In this document: piece after piece, positions 1-5,234 of the stretch
Numbering within the stretch: position 1 is the first letter of the stretch
Layout: each line of letters begins with the position of its first letter
Notes under the pieces: generated by a model
Seen by the model: only the letters and a program-made list of their open reading frames with translations
What the model was told of the DNA's origin: nothing
Database searches by the model: none
Source of the DNA: an uncultured Bacteroidales bacterium
Lineage (GTDB): Bacteria; Bacteroidota; Bacteroidia; Bacteroidales; JAUNSR01
DNA length: 7,425 nt
NCBI GenBank assembly: GCA_947074245.1
Contig: CAMTOW010000092.1
Coordinates: 1 to 7,425, forward strand
Direction of reading: 5' to 3'
Translations under genes and position numbers: made by a program

Positions 1-23
1 ACGTGGTTTACCGATCTTGGCAT
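1..23 (-). CDS. rplT: 50S ribosomal protein L20, first 7 codons only (runs off left edge)
   Basis: On the minus strand an ATG at 23-21 opens a frame reading MPRSVNH, plus two bases of the next codon, before the window ends. MPRSVNHV is the typical N-terminus of bacterial L20, and rplT is the expected gene after rpmI. L20 binds 23S rRNA early in large-subunit assembly and in some bacteria also represses its own operon. Only the start is present, so nothing can be said about the rest of the protein. No Shine-Dalgarno sequence precedes the ATG; the upstream bases are A/T-rich, as is usual in Bacteroidetes. The identification relies on the short match plus gene order. Confidence 0.9.
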
Positions 24-136
24 AATTCTAAAATAATTGTGAATGATAGCGCCTTACCCTATATGTAAGAACTTAAGCTTGCATTCGGTTGATAAAAAAT
101 TTAAACTTGCTTTTAATATTTCCTGAATGCAGAAAA
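24..136 (-). promoter_or_regulatory. rpmI-rplT spacer with an inverted repeat
   Basis: This 113-base spacer is longer than needed for simple translational coupling and is A/T-rich. It contains a perfect 7-base inverted repeat, TGCATTC at 80-86 and GAATGCA at 125-131, with a 38-base loop. The spacer shows no TAnnTTTG promoter element and no hairpin plus T-tract, so rplT is probably co-transcribed with rpmI. L20 represses its operon in Escherichia coli and Bacillus by binding mRNA, which makes this spacer a plausible but unproven place for a similar control in this organism. Confidence 0.25.
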
Positions 137-334
137 TTATTTCATGCAAAGAAGGAACTGAACATTGTTTACGTCAGATTTAGCAACCAAAGTGAAATGG
201 CCAAGACGACGTTTTTGTTTGTTCGTTTTTTTAGTCAGAATGTGACGTTTGAAAGCATGTTTTCTTTTAATCTTTCCTGTTCCGGTAAGAACGAATCTTT
301 TTTTGGCACCGGAATTAGTTTTCATTTTAGGCAT
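137..334 (-). CDS. rpmI: 50S ribosomal protein L35
   Basis: A 65-residue, strongly basic protein beginning MPKMKTNSGAKKRF, followed by TGTGKIKRKHAF and HILTKKT, which are the hallmark segments of L35. L35 is a small structural protein of the large ribosomal subunit. The frame stays open upstream to 385, but the ATG at 334 gives the conserved MPKMKT start and the normal family length, so the 17 upstream residues are rejected. The gene ends in TAA. It lies 54 bases after infC and 113 bases before rplT, the canonical infC-rpmI-rplT order. The C-terminal third (RRLGHFTLVAKSDVNNVQ) differs from the Bacteroides versions I remember, consistent with a different genus. Confidence 0.97.
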   Translation of the reverse strand: MPKMKTNSGAKKRFVLTGTGKIKRKHAFKRHILTKKTNKQKRRLGHFTLVAKSDVNNVQFLLCMK

Positions 335-365
335 CTTAAAAAATTTAAATGAATTTATAATAGAG

Positions 366-380
366 AACAGCAGAGCTGTC
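366..380 (-). other. small hairpin in the infC-rpmI spacer
   Basis: In the 54-base spacer between infC and rpmI, the minus-strand transcript can form ACAGC-TCT-GCTGT: a 5-bp perfect stem, 6 bp with a closing G-U, and a 3-base loop. No T-tract follows, so it is not an intrinsic terminator. The same spacer holds the L20 translational operator in Escherichia coli, but the shapes are not obviously alike. It could equally be chance. Confidence 0.2.
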
Positions 381-388
381 TTCAATTC

Positions 389-967
389 TTATTTTTCAAT
401 TTTCTTTTTAGGAGCAAGCATGATGATCATACGTTTTCCTTCCAGCTGAGGCAACTGCTCCACTTTACAAAGGTCTTCCAAATCATTGGCAAAACGCAAC
501 AGCAATACTTCACCCTGCTCTTTAAACAGAATTGAACGGCCTTTGAAGAATACGTAAGCTTTCACTTTACAACCTTCTTCCAAAAAGCTTTTTGCATGTT
601 TCAATTTGAAAGCATAATCATGGTCATCGGTCTGAGGTCCGAATCGAATCTCTTTCAACACCACTTTAGATGCTTTCGCTTTGATCTCTTTCTGTTTCTT
701 TTTCTGTTGGTAAAGGAACTTCTGATAATCAATAATTCTGCAAACAGGTGGCACAGCAGTCGGAGAGATCTCAACAAGATCAAGTTCTTGTTCTTCAGCG
801 ATTTTCAAAGCCTGTCTGAAAGGAAGAACGCCAGCCTCGACATTATCTCCTACAAGACGAACCTCATCAACACCTCTGATTCGCTCATTAATTCTGTGTT
901 GAGCTTTGTCTTCTTTTTTCATTGGTCCTCTTCCTCGTGGACCTGCACCCATCGGTCTTTTTTCCAT
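389..967 (-). CDS. infC: translation initiation factor IF-3
   Basis: A 192-residue protein. IF3 binds the 30S subunit, prevents premature 50S joining and checks start-codon and initiator-tRNA pairing. The N-terminal domain begins near residue 24 with HRINERIRG and includes the IF3 signature around residues 77-86 (RIIDYQKFLY, with Gln where most families have Gly/Ser/Thr/Asn). A lysine-rich linker (about 88-104) leads to the C-terminal domain, with KEIRFGPQTDDHDY at 105-118 and FFKGRSILF at 140-148. Before the conserved part lies a Gly/Arg/Pro-rich segment of about 20 residues (GAGPRGRGPMKK). The second Met, at residue 16, is an alternative start giving 177 residues. The ATG at 967 directly follows the thrS stop codon, so coupled translation is likely. 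Escherichia coli infC uses AUU for autoregulation; no such rare start is needed here. Confidence 0.96.
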   Translation of the reverse strand: MEKRPMGAGPRGRGPMKKEDKAQHRINERIRGVDEVRLVGDNVEAGVLPFRQALKIAEEQELDLVEISPTAVPPVCRIIDYQKFLYQQKKKQKEIKAKASKVVLKEIRFGPQTDDHDYAFKLKHAKSFLEEGCKVKAYVFFKGRSILFKEQGEVLLLRFANDLEDLCKVEQLPQLEGKRMIIMLAPKKKIEK

Positions 968-2914
968 TTAAATTACTGAGTTGTTTATCATTTGTTCTAC
1001 TTCTCGAACCAAATTAGACGCAAAAGTAGTAATTTTTTCGACACCAAGATCACCTTCGCCCTGTTTTCTTACTGACACTTCGCGATTTTCCTGTTCTTTT
1101 TCGCCAACGATCAATAAGTAAGGGATTCGTTTCAACTCGTTATCGCGAATTTTACGTCCGATTTTCTCATTACGATCATCAACGATCGCACGGATATCAC
1201 TTTTCGCCAATTCAGCGGCTACTTCGTGTGCATATTCATTAAAACGCTCTGAAATAGGAAGGACTACTACCTGATCCGGAGTCAACCACAATGGGAATTT
1301 ACCTCCCGTATGTTCGATCAATACCGCAACGAAGCGTTCCATTGAACCGAACGGAGCACGGTGAATCATGATCGGACGATGTTTTTGATTATCCGAACCT
1401 GTATATTCCAAATCAAAACGCTCCGGCAAGTTATAGTCTACCTGAATGGTACCCAACTGCCAACGGCGTCCCAAAGCGTCTTTCACCATGAAGTCCAGTT
1501 TCGGACCGTAGAATGCAGCTTCACCATATTCTACTTTCGCGTTCAGTCCTTTTTCCTGACAAGCCTCTACGATAGCAGCCTCAGCTTTTTCCCAGTTGTC
1601 GTCCGAACCGATGTATTTCTCACGGTTATTCGGATCACGCAAGGAGATCTGAGCTTCGAAGTTATCGAATTTCAAAGCTTTGAAAATAATAGAAATGATA
1701 TCCATTACTTTCAAGAACTCATCTTTCAACTGATCCGGACGCACAAACAAGTGAGCATCGTCCTGAGTGAAACTACGTACACGTGTCAAACCATGCAATT
1801 CGCCCGATTGCTCATAACGATATACGGTTCCGAACTCCGCAAAACGCAACGGCAGATCTTTATAAGAACGAGGGAACGCCTTAAAGATCTCACAGTGGTG
1901 CGGGCAGTTCATTGGTTTCAAAAGATACTCTTCACCCTCTTCCGGAGTATGGATCGGTTGGAAAGAGTCTTTTCCATATTTAGCATAGTGACCAGAAGTC
2001 ACATACAACTGTTTGTTTCCGATATGCGGAGTAATTACCTGCTGATATCCGTAACGTTTTTGGATCAAACGCAAAAACTGTTCCAAACGGTCACGTAGAG
2101 CTGCTCCACGCGGCAACCACAATGGCAACCCCTGTCCAACCGTCTGAGAGAACATAAACAATTCGAGTTCACGTCCCAGTTTACGATGGTCACGTTTTTT
2201 CGCTTCTTCCAAAAGAGTAAGATATTCGTCCAACTGTTTTTTCTTCGGGAATGAAACTCCGTAGATACGAGTCAGCTGTTTACGCTTTTCATCACCTCTC
2301 CAATACGCACCGGCAACAGACAATAACTTGATCGCTTTGATAGGCGCAGTAGTCGGGATGTGCGGCCCACGGCATAAGTCCGTAAACGCACCCTGTGTAT
2401 ATGTCGTTATAGTACCGTCTTCAAGCTCCGAAATCAATTCGCATTTATACGTTTCGCCACGTTCGCCAAACATCTTCAATGCATCTTCTTTGCTGATTTC
2501 TTTACGCGACAAAGCCTCCTTACGAGCGGCAAGCTCCGTCATTTTCTTTTCGATGGCAGGAAGATCCGATTCTTTGATCACCGCTGTGCCCGGGTCTACA
2601 TCATAGTAGAATCCATTTTCAATGGCAGGTCCGATACCGAATTGAATACCCGGATAAAGCTCCTGAAGAGCTTCTGCCAATAAATGGGCAGAAGAGTGCC
2701 AAAAGGCATGCTTACCCTCTGCATCATCCCATTTGAATAATTTAACGGCTGCATCCTCATTGACAGGTCTTGTCAAATCCCATTCTTCACCGTTTACACT
2801 CGCAGCAAGAACATCTTGAGCAAGTCTTGAGCTAATGCTCTCTGCAATTTGCAAAGGAGTTATTCCTTTTGCGAATTCTCTGACTGATCCGTCAGGAAAA
2901 GTAATTTTAATCAT
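968..2914 (-). CDS. thrS: threonyl-tRNA synthetase
   Basis: A 648-residue class II synthetase of full family length, charging tRNA-Thr in the cytoplasm. Order of domains: TGS domain (1-61, starting MIKITFPDGSVREF); editing domain with HxxxH at H73/H77 and CxxxH at C181/H185, the usual zinc-type motif for removing mischarged serine; class II catalytic core (about 250-545); C-terminal anticodon-binding domain (about 547-640, VVVLPISERF, ending in GEKEQENREVSVRKQGEGD). In the core, C337 (KPMNC), H388 (QDDAH) and H518 (IHRAPFG) match the active-site zinc ligands. R366 (motif 2, YRYEQSGE) and R527 (motif 3, GSMERF) match the catalytic arginines. Nothing is missing. The frame is open to an ATG at 2956, but the ATG at 2914 gives the conserved TGS start. 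It is first in the thrS-infC-rpmI-rplT unit, and its TAA touches the infC ATG. Confidence 0.98.
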   Translation of the reverse strand: MIKITFPDGSVREFAKGITPLQIAESISSRLAQDVLAASVNGEEWDLTRPVNEDAAVKLFKWDDAEGKHAFWHSSAHLLAEALQELYPGIQFGIGPAIENGFYYDVDPGTAVIKESDLPAIEKKMTELAARKEALSRKEISKEDALKMFGERGETYKCELISELEDGTITTYTQGAFTDLCRGPHIPTTAPIKAIKLLSVAGAYWRGDEKRKQLTRIYGVSFPKKKQLDEYLTLLEEAKKRDHRKLGRELELFMFSQTVGQGLPLWLPRGAALRDRLEQFLRLIQKRYGYQQVITPHIGNKQLYVTSGHYAKYGKDSFQPIHTPEEGEEYLLKPMNCPHHCEIFKAFPRSYKDLPLRFAEFGTVYRYEQSGELHGLTRVRSFTQDDAHLFVRPDQLKDEFLKVMDIISIIFKALKFDNFEAQISLRDPNNREKYIGSDDNWEKAEAAIVEACQEKGLNAKVEYGEAAFYGPKLDFMVKDALGRRWQLGTIQVDYNLPERFDLEYTGSDNQKHRPIMIHRAPFGSMERFVAVLIEHTGGKFPLWLTPDQVVVLPISERFNEYAHEVAAELAKSDIRAIVDDRNEKIGRKIRDNELKRIPYLLIVGEKEQENREVSVRKQGEGDLGVEKITTFASNLVREVEQMINNSVI

Positions 2915-3039
2915 GTTAATCGTTTGAATTACAACTTTCAATCTTTTTTCCAACATGCTGATACTTACGCCATCGTTCGATGACTATTAAATATTGTGAT
3001 GTGTTTGTGAGCCGATCATGCCTAAGCAGAGCGATCACA
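2915..3039 (-). promoter_or_regulatory. thrS 5' leader
   Basis: About 125 bases between the predicted transcription start and the thrS ATG. Visible structure on the minus strand: a short palindrome CATCGAACGATG (2971-2982), and TTGAA/TTCAA arms (2924-2941) with an 8-base loop directly upstream of the start codon, which could influence ribosome access. There is no T-box-like terminator, no T-tract and no Thr-rich leader peptide. An ATG at 3019 opens a 10-codon frame with a single Thr, too little for attenuation by threonine codons. Whether the leader is regulatory cannot be decided from this sequence. Confidence 0.25.
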
Positions 3040-3045
3040 ACAATA

Positions 3046-3075
3046 CAAATATATTGATTTTAATTATTATGCAAA
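3046..3075 (-). promoter_or_regulatory. Bacteroidetes-type promoter for thrS-infC-rpmI-rplT
   Basis: On the minus strand, TTTG (3075-3072) is followed after 18 bases by TATATTTG (3053-3046). The second box matches the Bacteroidetes -7 consensus TAnnTTTG exactly, and the first matches the -33 TTTG at near-ideal spacing (about 19). The start of transcription would be near 3039. The position upstream of thrS, with no other promoter visible before infC, fits one promoter serving the whole translation cluster. The -33 TTTG is the end of the T-tract of the upstream terminator-like hairpin. Confidence 0.7.
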
Positions 3076-3118
3076 AAAATAAGGGCGTCTGATTCTCTTT
3101 CTGATTCTCAGATACCCC
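3073..3118 (-). terminator. terminator-like hairpin after the macrodomain gene
   Basis: Read on the minus strand, GGG then TCTGA (3112-3108) can pair with TCAGA (3092-3088) then CCC (3085-3083), with a small internal loop between the two stem parts. It is followed by TTATTTTTTT (3082-3073). The loop contains a direct repeat: GAGAATCAG occurs twice, 12 bases apart, so TCTGA can also pair with the first TCAGA across a 3-base loop. The hairpin lies 58 bases after the macrodomain stop codon, where an operon terminator is expected. The stem is imperfect, so strength is uncertain. Confidence 0.5.
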
Positions 3119-3175
3119 ATTATCGATCAAAATGTCATTTTTATAGAAACGATACGCCTTCGGCAAAAACCAACA

Positions 3176-3724
3176 TTATCTCTGAGCGGAAAGTAAGGCA
3201 AGTTTCCGTTTGTAAATATCAAAGGCTACTTGTCCGAAACATACGATATAGACCGTTTCAATCGATGAATCGGAGCTTTGTAAGAATTTACGAATCTCAT
3301 TAAGAGCAATATCAGCCGCTTCCTCTTTGGGATAGTGATAAACTCCGGTGCTGATGCAAGGAAAAGCGATACTTCTGACACCTTTCTCTTGTGCTAACTT
3401 TAGGCTGTTGGCATAGCAAGCTGCCAACAAATCCGCTTCGCCCGACTCTCCACCCTGATAAATCGGACCAACAGTATGGATAATATAAGTCGCCGGGAGA
3501 TCATATCCGTTCGTCATTTTAGCTTCACCGGTCTTACAACCCTTCAATTTTCTACATTCACCCAAAAGCGCCGGTCCGGCAGCCCGATGAATCGCTCCAT
3601 CCACACCTCCGCCACCTAAAAGAGAATTGTTAGCGGCATTCACGATTGCATCTACATGCAAAGTCGTAATGTCTTCGCAGATTATCCGGATTTTACGATC
3701 TAAAGAAATGGATTGTTGCTGCAT
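3176..3724 (-). CDS. macrodomain protein, probable O-acetyl-ADP-ribose deacetylase / ADP-ribosyl hydrolase
   Basis: A 182-residue single-domain macro protein of the MacroD/YmdB type, covering the usual family length. These enzymes remove acetyl from O-acetyl-ADP-ribose and many also cleave mono-ADP-ribose from acidic residues of proteins. Motifs in order: GDI-like start CEDIT (16-20) for adenine binding; VNAANNSLLGGGGVDGAIHRAAG (28-50), in which N32 and D42 align with the catalytic N25 and D35 of Escherichia coli YmdB; GDLP-like YDLPATYIIHTVGP (74-87); and the diphosphate-binding loop ISTGVYHYP (124-132). All key positions are kept, so it should be active. The ATG at 3724 lies 5 bases after the stop of the membrane-protein gene, so the two are almost certainly one operon. 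No toxin or ADP-ribosyltransferase gene is adjacent, so the natural substrate cannot be inferred. Confidence 0.92.
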   Translation of the reverse strand: MQQQSISLDRKIRIICEDITTLHVDAIVNAANNSLLGGGGVDGAIHRAAGPALLGECRKLKGCKTGEAKMTNGYDLPATYIIHTVGPIYQGGESGEADLLAACYANSLKLAQEKGVRSIAFPCISTGVYHYPKEEAADIALNEIRKFLQSSDSSIETVYIVCFGQVAFDIYKRKLALLSAQR

Positions 3725-3729
3725 AATCG

Positions 3730-4224
3730 TTATTCTTCAAACATTTGCACATCCGTCAGCGGACGAATCTGCTGGTTTTTAAACTCATTCAATTGATAAT
3801 AAAAAATCTTACCATCGGATGTATGCCAGATATCAATCATCAGATTCGAATATTTACGACTACTGATATCCAACAGATCCCGAAGCGACATATCTCTGAA
3901 ATTACGCAAAATACGAGGTTTCTTATCGGGAGATATATAATAGAATTTCCGTTTCAGTTGTTCTCCCGTCGGCTTGTATACATATCGATAAGATCGATAA
4001 ACCATTCGATACAAACACCATCCGATTAGAAATACTCCAAAAACGATTAAGAGAATTGACAAATCAATGTTTTTAAATAACAATGAGTTTTTAGATCCGA
4101 ACAAAATCAGAAATAACCCCTCTCCTATACCGATAAGTGTTTTTAAACTGATTTTCTTTTTACGTTCAACTTGAAATGAAGCATTATTCAAAAGCGCATC
4201 TTCGATATAAAACAAATGTGTCAT
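3730..4224 (-). CDS. small membrane protein of unknown function (two predicted transmembrane helices)
   Basis: A 164-residue protein that I do not recognise. Residues 1-27 are polar, with a basic cluster (ERKKK, 20-24). Two hydrophobic stretches follow, about 28-43 (LKTLIGIGEGLFLILF) and 55-73 (SILLIVFGVFLIGWCLYRM), joined by a short loop of about 10 residues. They form a hairpin that would leave both ends on the same side, probably the cytoplasm by the positive-inside rule (KKK before; RSYRY and KRK after). The C-terminal 90 residues are soluble, mixed Lys/Arg/Asp, with aromatic pairs (KFYYIS, KIFYYQL). The shape recalls membrane-tethered pleckstrin-like proteins, but no motif proves it. There is no signal peptide cleavage site. 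It is the first gene of the unit with the macrodomain gene, and no consensus promoter is seen upstream. Confidence 0.75.
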   Translation of the reverse strand: MTHLFYIEDALLNNASFQVERKKKISLKTLIGIGEGLFLILFGSKNSLLFKNIDLSILLIVFGVFLIGWCLYRMVYRSYRYVYKPTGEQLKRKFYYISPDKKPRILRNFRDMSLRDLLDISSRKYSNLMIDIWHTSDGKIFYYQLNEFKNQQIRPLTDVQMFEE

Positions 4225-4393
4225 AAGATAATGAGATTAAATAAACGAACATGAAAACAAAATACATAACCTAATATTATTCAGGACTCAAAACGAGCTT
4301 GGATGGAAATGCGTTAACGAGTCTGTGCGACCGAAAAACAAAGCCAACGTATAACCCAATTAAATTTAACTTCTACAAACAGTTCCAATTTAT

Positions 4394-4401
4394 TAATTTT
4401 G
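4394..4401 (+). promoter_or_regulatory. candidate -7 box (TAATTTTG)
   Basis: An exact match to the Bacteroidetes -7 consensus TAnnTTTG. At the expected distance upstream there is TTCT rather than TTTG, so the -33 part is weak. Transcription would begin near 4408 and run into the paired hairpins, and beyond them toward the acetyltransferase gene. The pattern is short and A/T-rich, so chance occurrence is possible. Confidence 0.35.
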
Positions 4402-4407
4402 AAAAGC

Positions 4408-4511
4408 AAACCTTGTGATTTAATCAGAAGCGAAGCACGAATTATATTTTTATTTTTGCTTCTGCTTAAACGTTACAATGATTCAAGATGTTTACTCGCA
4501 AACATCTTTTT
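4408..4511 (+). ncRNA. candidate small RNA or attenuated leader upstream of the acetyltransferase gene
   Basis: If transcription starts about 7 bases after the TAATTTTG box, a transcript of about 104 nt would contain two consecutive hairpins. Hairpin 1 pairs AAGCGAAGCA (4428-4437) with TGCTTCTGCTT (4457-4467): 10 bp with one bulged base and a 19-base A/T loop. An alternative pairing is CAGAAGC/GCTTCTG (4425-4431 with 4458-4464). Hairpin 2 is an intrinsic terminator. Having a terminator here with no plus-strand gene upstream suggests either an independent small RNA or a 5' leader in which termination controls the downstream genes. The two hairpins are seen directly; the start site and function are inferred. 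I do not recognise the RNA as a known family. Confidence 0.35.
4485..4511 (+). terminator. intrinsic terminator with no plus-strand gene before it
   Basis: AAGATGTTT (4485-4493) pairs perfectly with AAACATCTT (4500-4508), a 9-bp stem with the 6-base loop ACTCGC, and T residues continue to 4511. On the minus strand no T-tract follows the hairpin, so its direction is plus. The stem is A/T-rich, so it is of moderate strength. It lies about 99 bases before the acetyltransferase ATG. Confidence 0.6.
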
Positions 4512-4609
4512 AATATTTAATAGCAATAAGACTTATTATTTAACAACAAACACCTGCTAAACAGATTTTCTCAGCATAAATTATTAATCTAAAAAAGATA
4601 AACGTGATC

Positions 4610-5146
4610 ATGATTGAATTAAAAAGAATTATAAACAACACCGATCCGCAACTACAAGAACTGATTGATTTATATATAGAATCTTTCCCGGAAGATGAAA
4701 GACGTGAAATCGAACAACTCCGCCGTCTGATTGAAAGCAGTCCGGAAATGCATCTTTGCTCAATCGTTTCGGAAGGCGAAACCGCCGGATTATTCATTTA
4801 CTGGAATTTCGGAAATTTCTTCTATCTGGAACACCTTGCCGTTCATCCCTCCATGCGAAACAGGAAAATCGGTCAGTTACTTCTGGAGCATGTCGACAAA
4901 ACTCTACCGGGAGTACGATTATTAGAAGTTGAGCCAAAAGAAGATGGAGAAATGGCTGCCCGCCGAATCGGATTCTATGAAAGAAACGGTTATCACATCT
5001 TATATAAGGATTATATACAGCCCTCTTATAAAGACGGAAAGGATACTTTATCTCTTTGGATCATGGGGAATCAATCCACCGATCATCTTGAGGAGAAAAT
5101 ACAGATCATCAAAGAAAAAGCCTATTATCAACCCTGTGCAGAATAA
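4610..5146 (+). CDS. GNAT family N-acetyltransferase
   Basis: A 178-residue protein with the GNAT fold, which transfers an acyl group from acetyl-CoA to an amine; the substrate is unknown. Visible parts: an N-terminal helix region with YIESFPEDERRE (22-33), a start common in Bacteroidales GNAT proteins; beta strands around 48-76 (HLCSIVSEGETAGLFIYW, then FYLEHLAV); motif A with LAVHPSMRNRKIGQLLLEHV (76-95); and GFYERNGYHI (121-130), typical of motif B. In motif A the acetyl-CoA loop reads R-N-R-K-I-G, with Lys where the first Gly of R/QxxGxG usually stands; this is tolerated in many relatives. The C-terminal 40 residues are charged. ATG at 4610 is preferred; an in-frame GTG at 4604 would add two residues. 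It lies 88 bases before gpmA on the same strand. Confidence 0.85.
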   Translation: MIELKRIINNTDPQLQELIDLYIESFPEDERREIEQLRRLIESSPEMHLCSIVSEGETAGLFIYWNFGNFFYLEHLAVHPSMRNRKIGQLLLEHVDKTLPGVRLLEVEPKEDGEMAARRIGFYERNGYHILYKDYIQPSYKDGKDTLSLWIMGNQSTDHLEEKIQIIKEKAYYQPCAE

Positions 5147-5158
5147 CATTCTGCACAG
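5134..5158 (+). repeat. perfect 11-bp inverted repeat over the acetyltransferase stop codon
   Basis: CTGTGCAGAAT (5134-5144) and ATTCTGCACAG (5148-5158) are exact reverse complements separated by only AAC. The TAA stop codon (5144-5146) sits at the tip. No T-tract follows on either strand, so it is not a classical intrinsic terminator. It could stabilise or process the mRNA between the acetyltransferase and gpmA, pause transcription, or bind a dimeric protein. The perfection of the repeat makes chance unlikely; the role is unknown. Confidence 0.6.
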
Positions 5159-5234
5159 AGCGCTATGGATCAACGCGAAGGCAAACAATGTCCGTTCCGG
5201 TTTGTTTTAATCCCAAACGATAAAACGAGACATC

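Larger units (their letters stand above)
4225..4609. other. divergent intergenic region (385 bases)
   Basis: This A/T-rich gap separates the minus-strand membrane-protein/macrodomain unit from the plus-strand acetyltransferase unit, so it should hold promoters for both. No open frame of note is seen. Plus-strand TAnnTTTG boxes occur at 4394-4401 (TAATTTTG) and 4451-4458 (TATTTTTG). No exact minus-strand copy was found. From 4428 to 4511 lie two consecutive hairpins, described separately. A weaker bulged inverted repeat pairs 4282-4289 with 4319-4325. The last 98 bases before the acetyltransferase start show no clear signal beyond A/T richness. Confidence 0.6.

Noticed and set aside
335..385. 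17-residue N-terminal extension of L35
   Set aside because: The conserved L35 start MPKMKT is at 334; the extension is the infC-rpmI spacer.
89..449. Plus-strand open frames over rpmI
   Set aside because: They overlap a certain ribosomal protein gene on the other strand and have low-complexity Phe/Ser-rich content.
1361..2098. 245-codon open frame on the plus strand inside thrS
   Set aside because: It is antisense to the catalytic region of a fully conserved synthetase, has no family features, and its composition is what the opposite strand of thrS would give.
2915..2956. 14-residue N-terminal extension of threonyl-tRNA synthetase
   Set aside because: The TGS domain of this family starts at MIKITFPDGS; the upstream bases are leader sequence with a hairpin.
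2987..3019. 10-codon leader peptide before thrS
   Set aside because: It has only one Thr codon and no terminator/antiterminator pair, so it does not fit attenuation by threonine.
3088..3112. Short GAGAATCAG direct repeats as a CRISPR or mobile-element remnant
   Set aside because: Only two copies with 12-base periodicity inside a terminator-like loop; no spacers, no target-site duplication, no transposase.
3176..4224. Macrodomain pair as a DarT/DarG-like toxin-antitoxin system
   Set aside because: The partner is a two-helix membrane protein with no ADP-ribosyltransferase motif, and the macrodomain is of MacroD/YmdB type.
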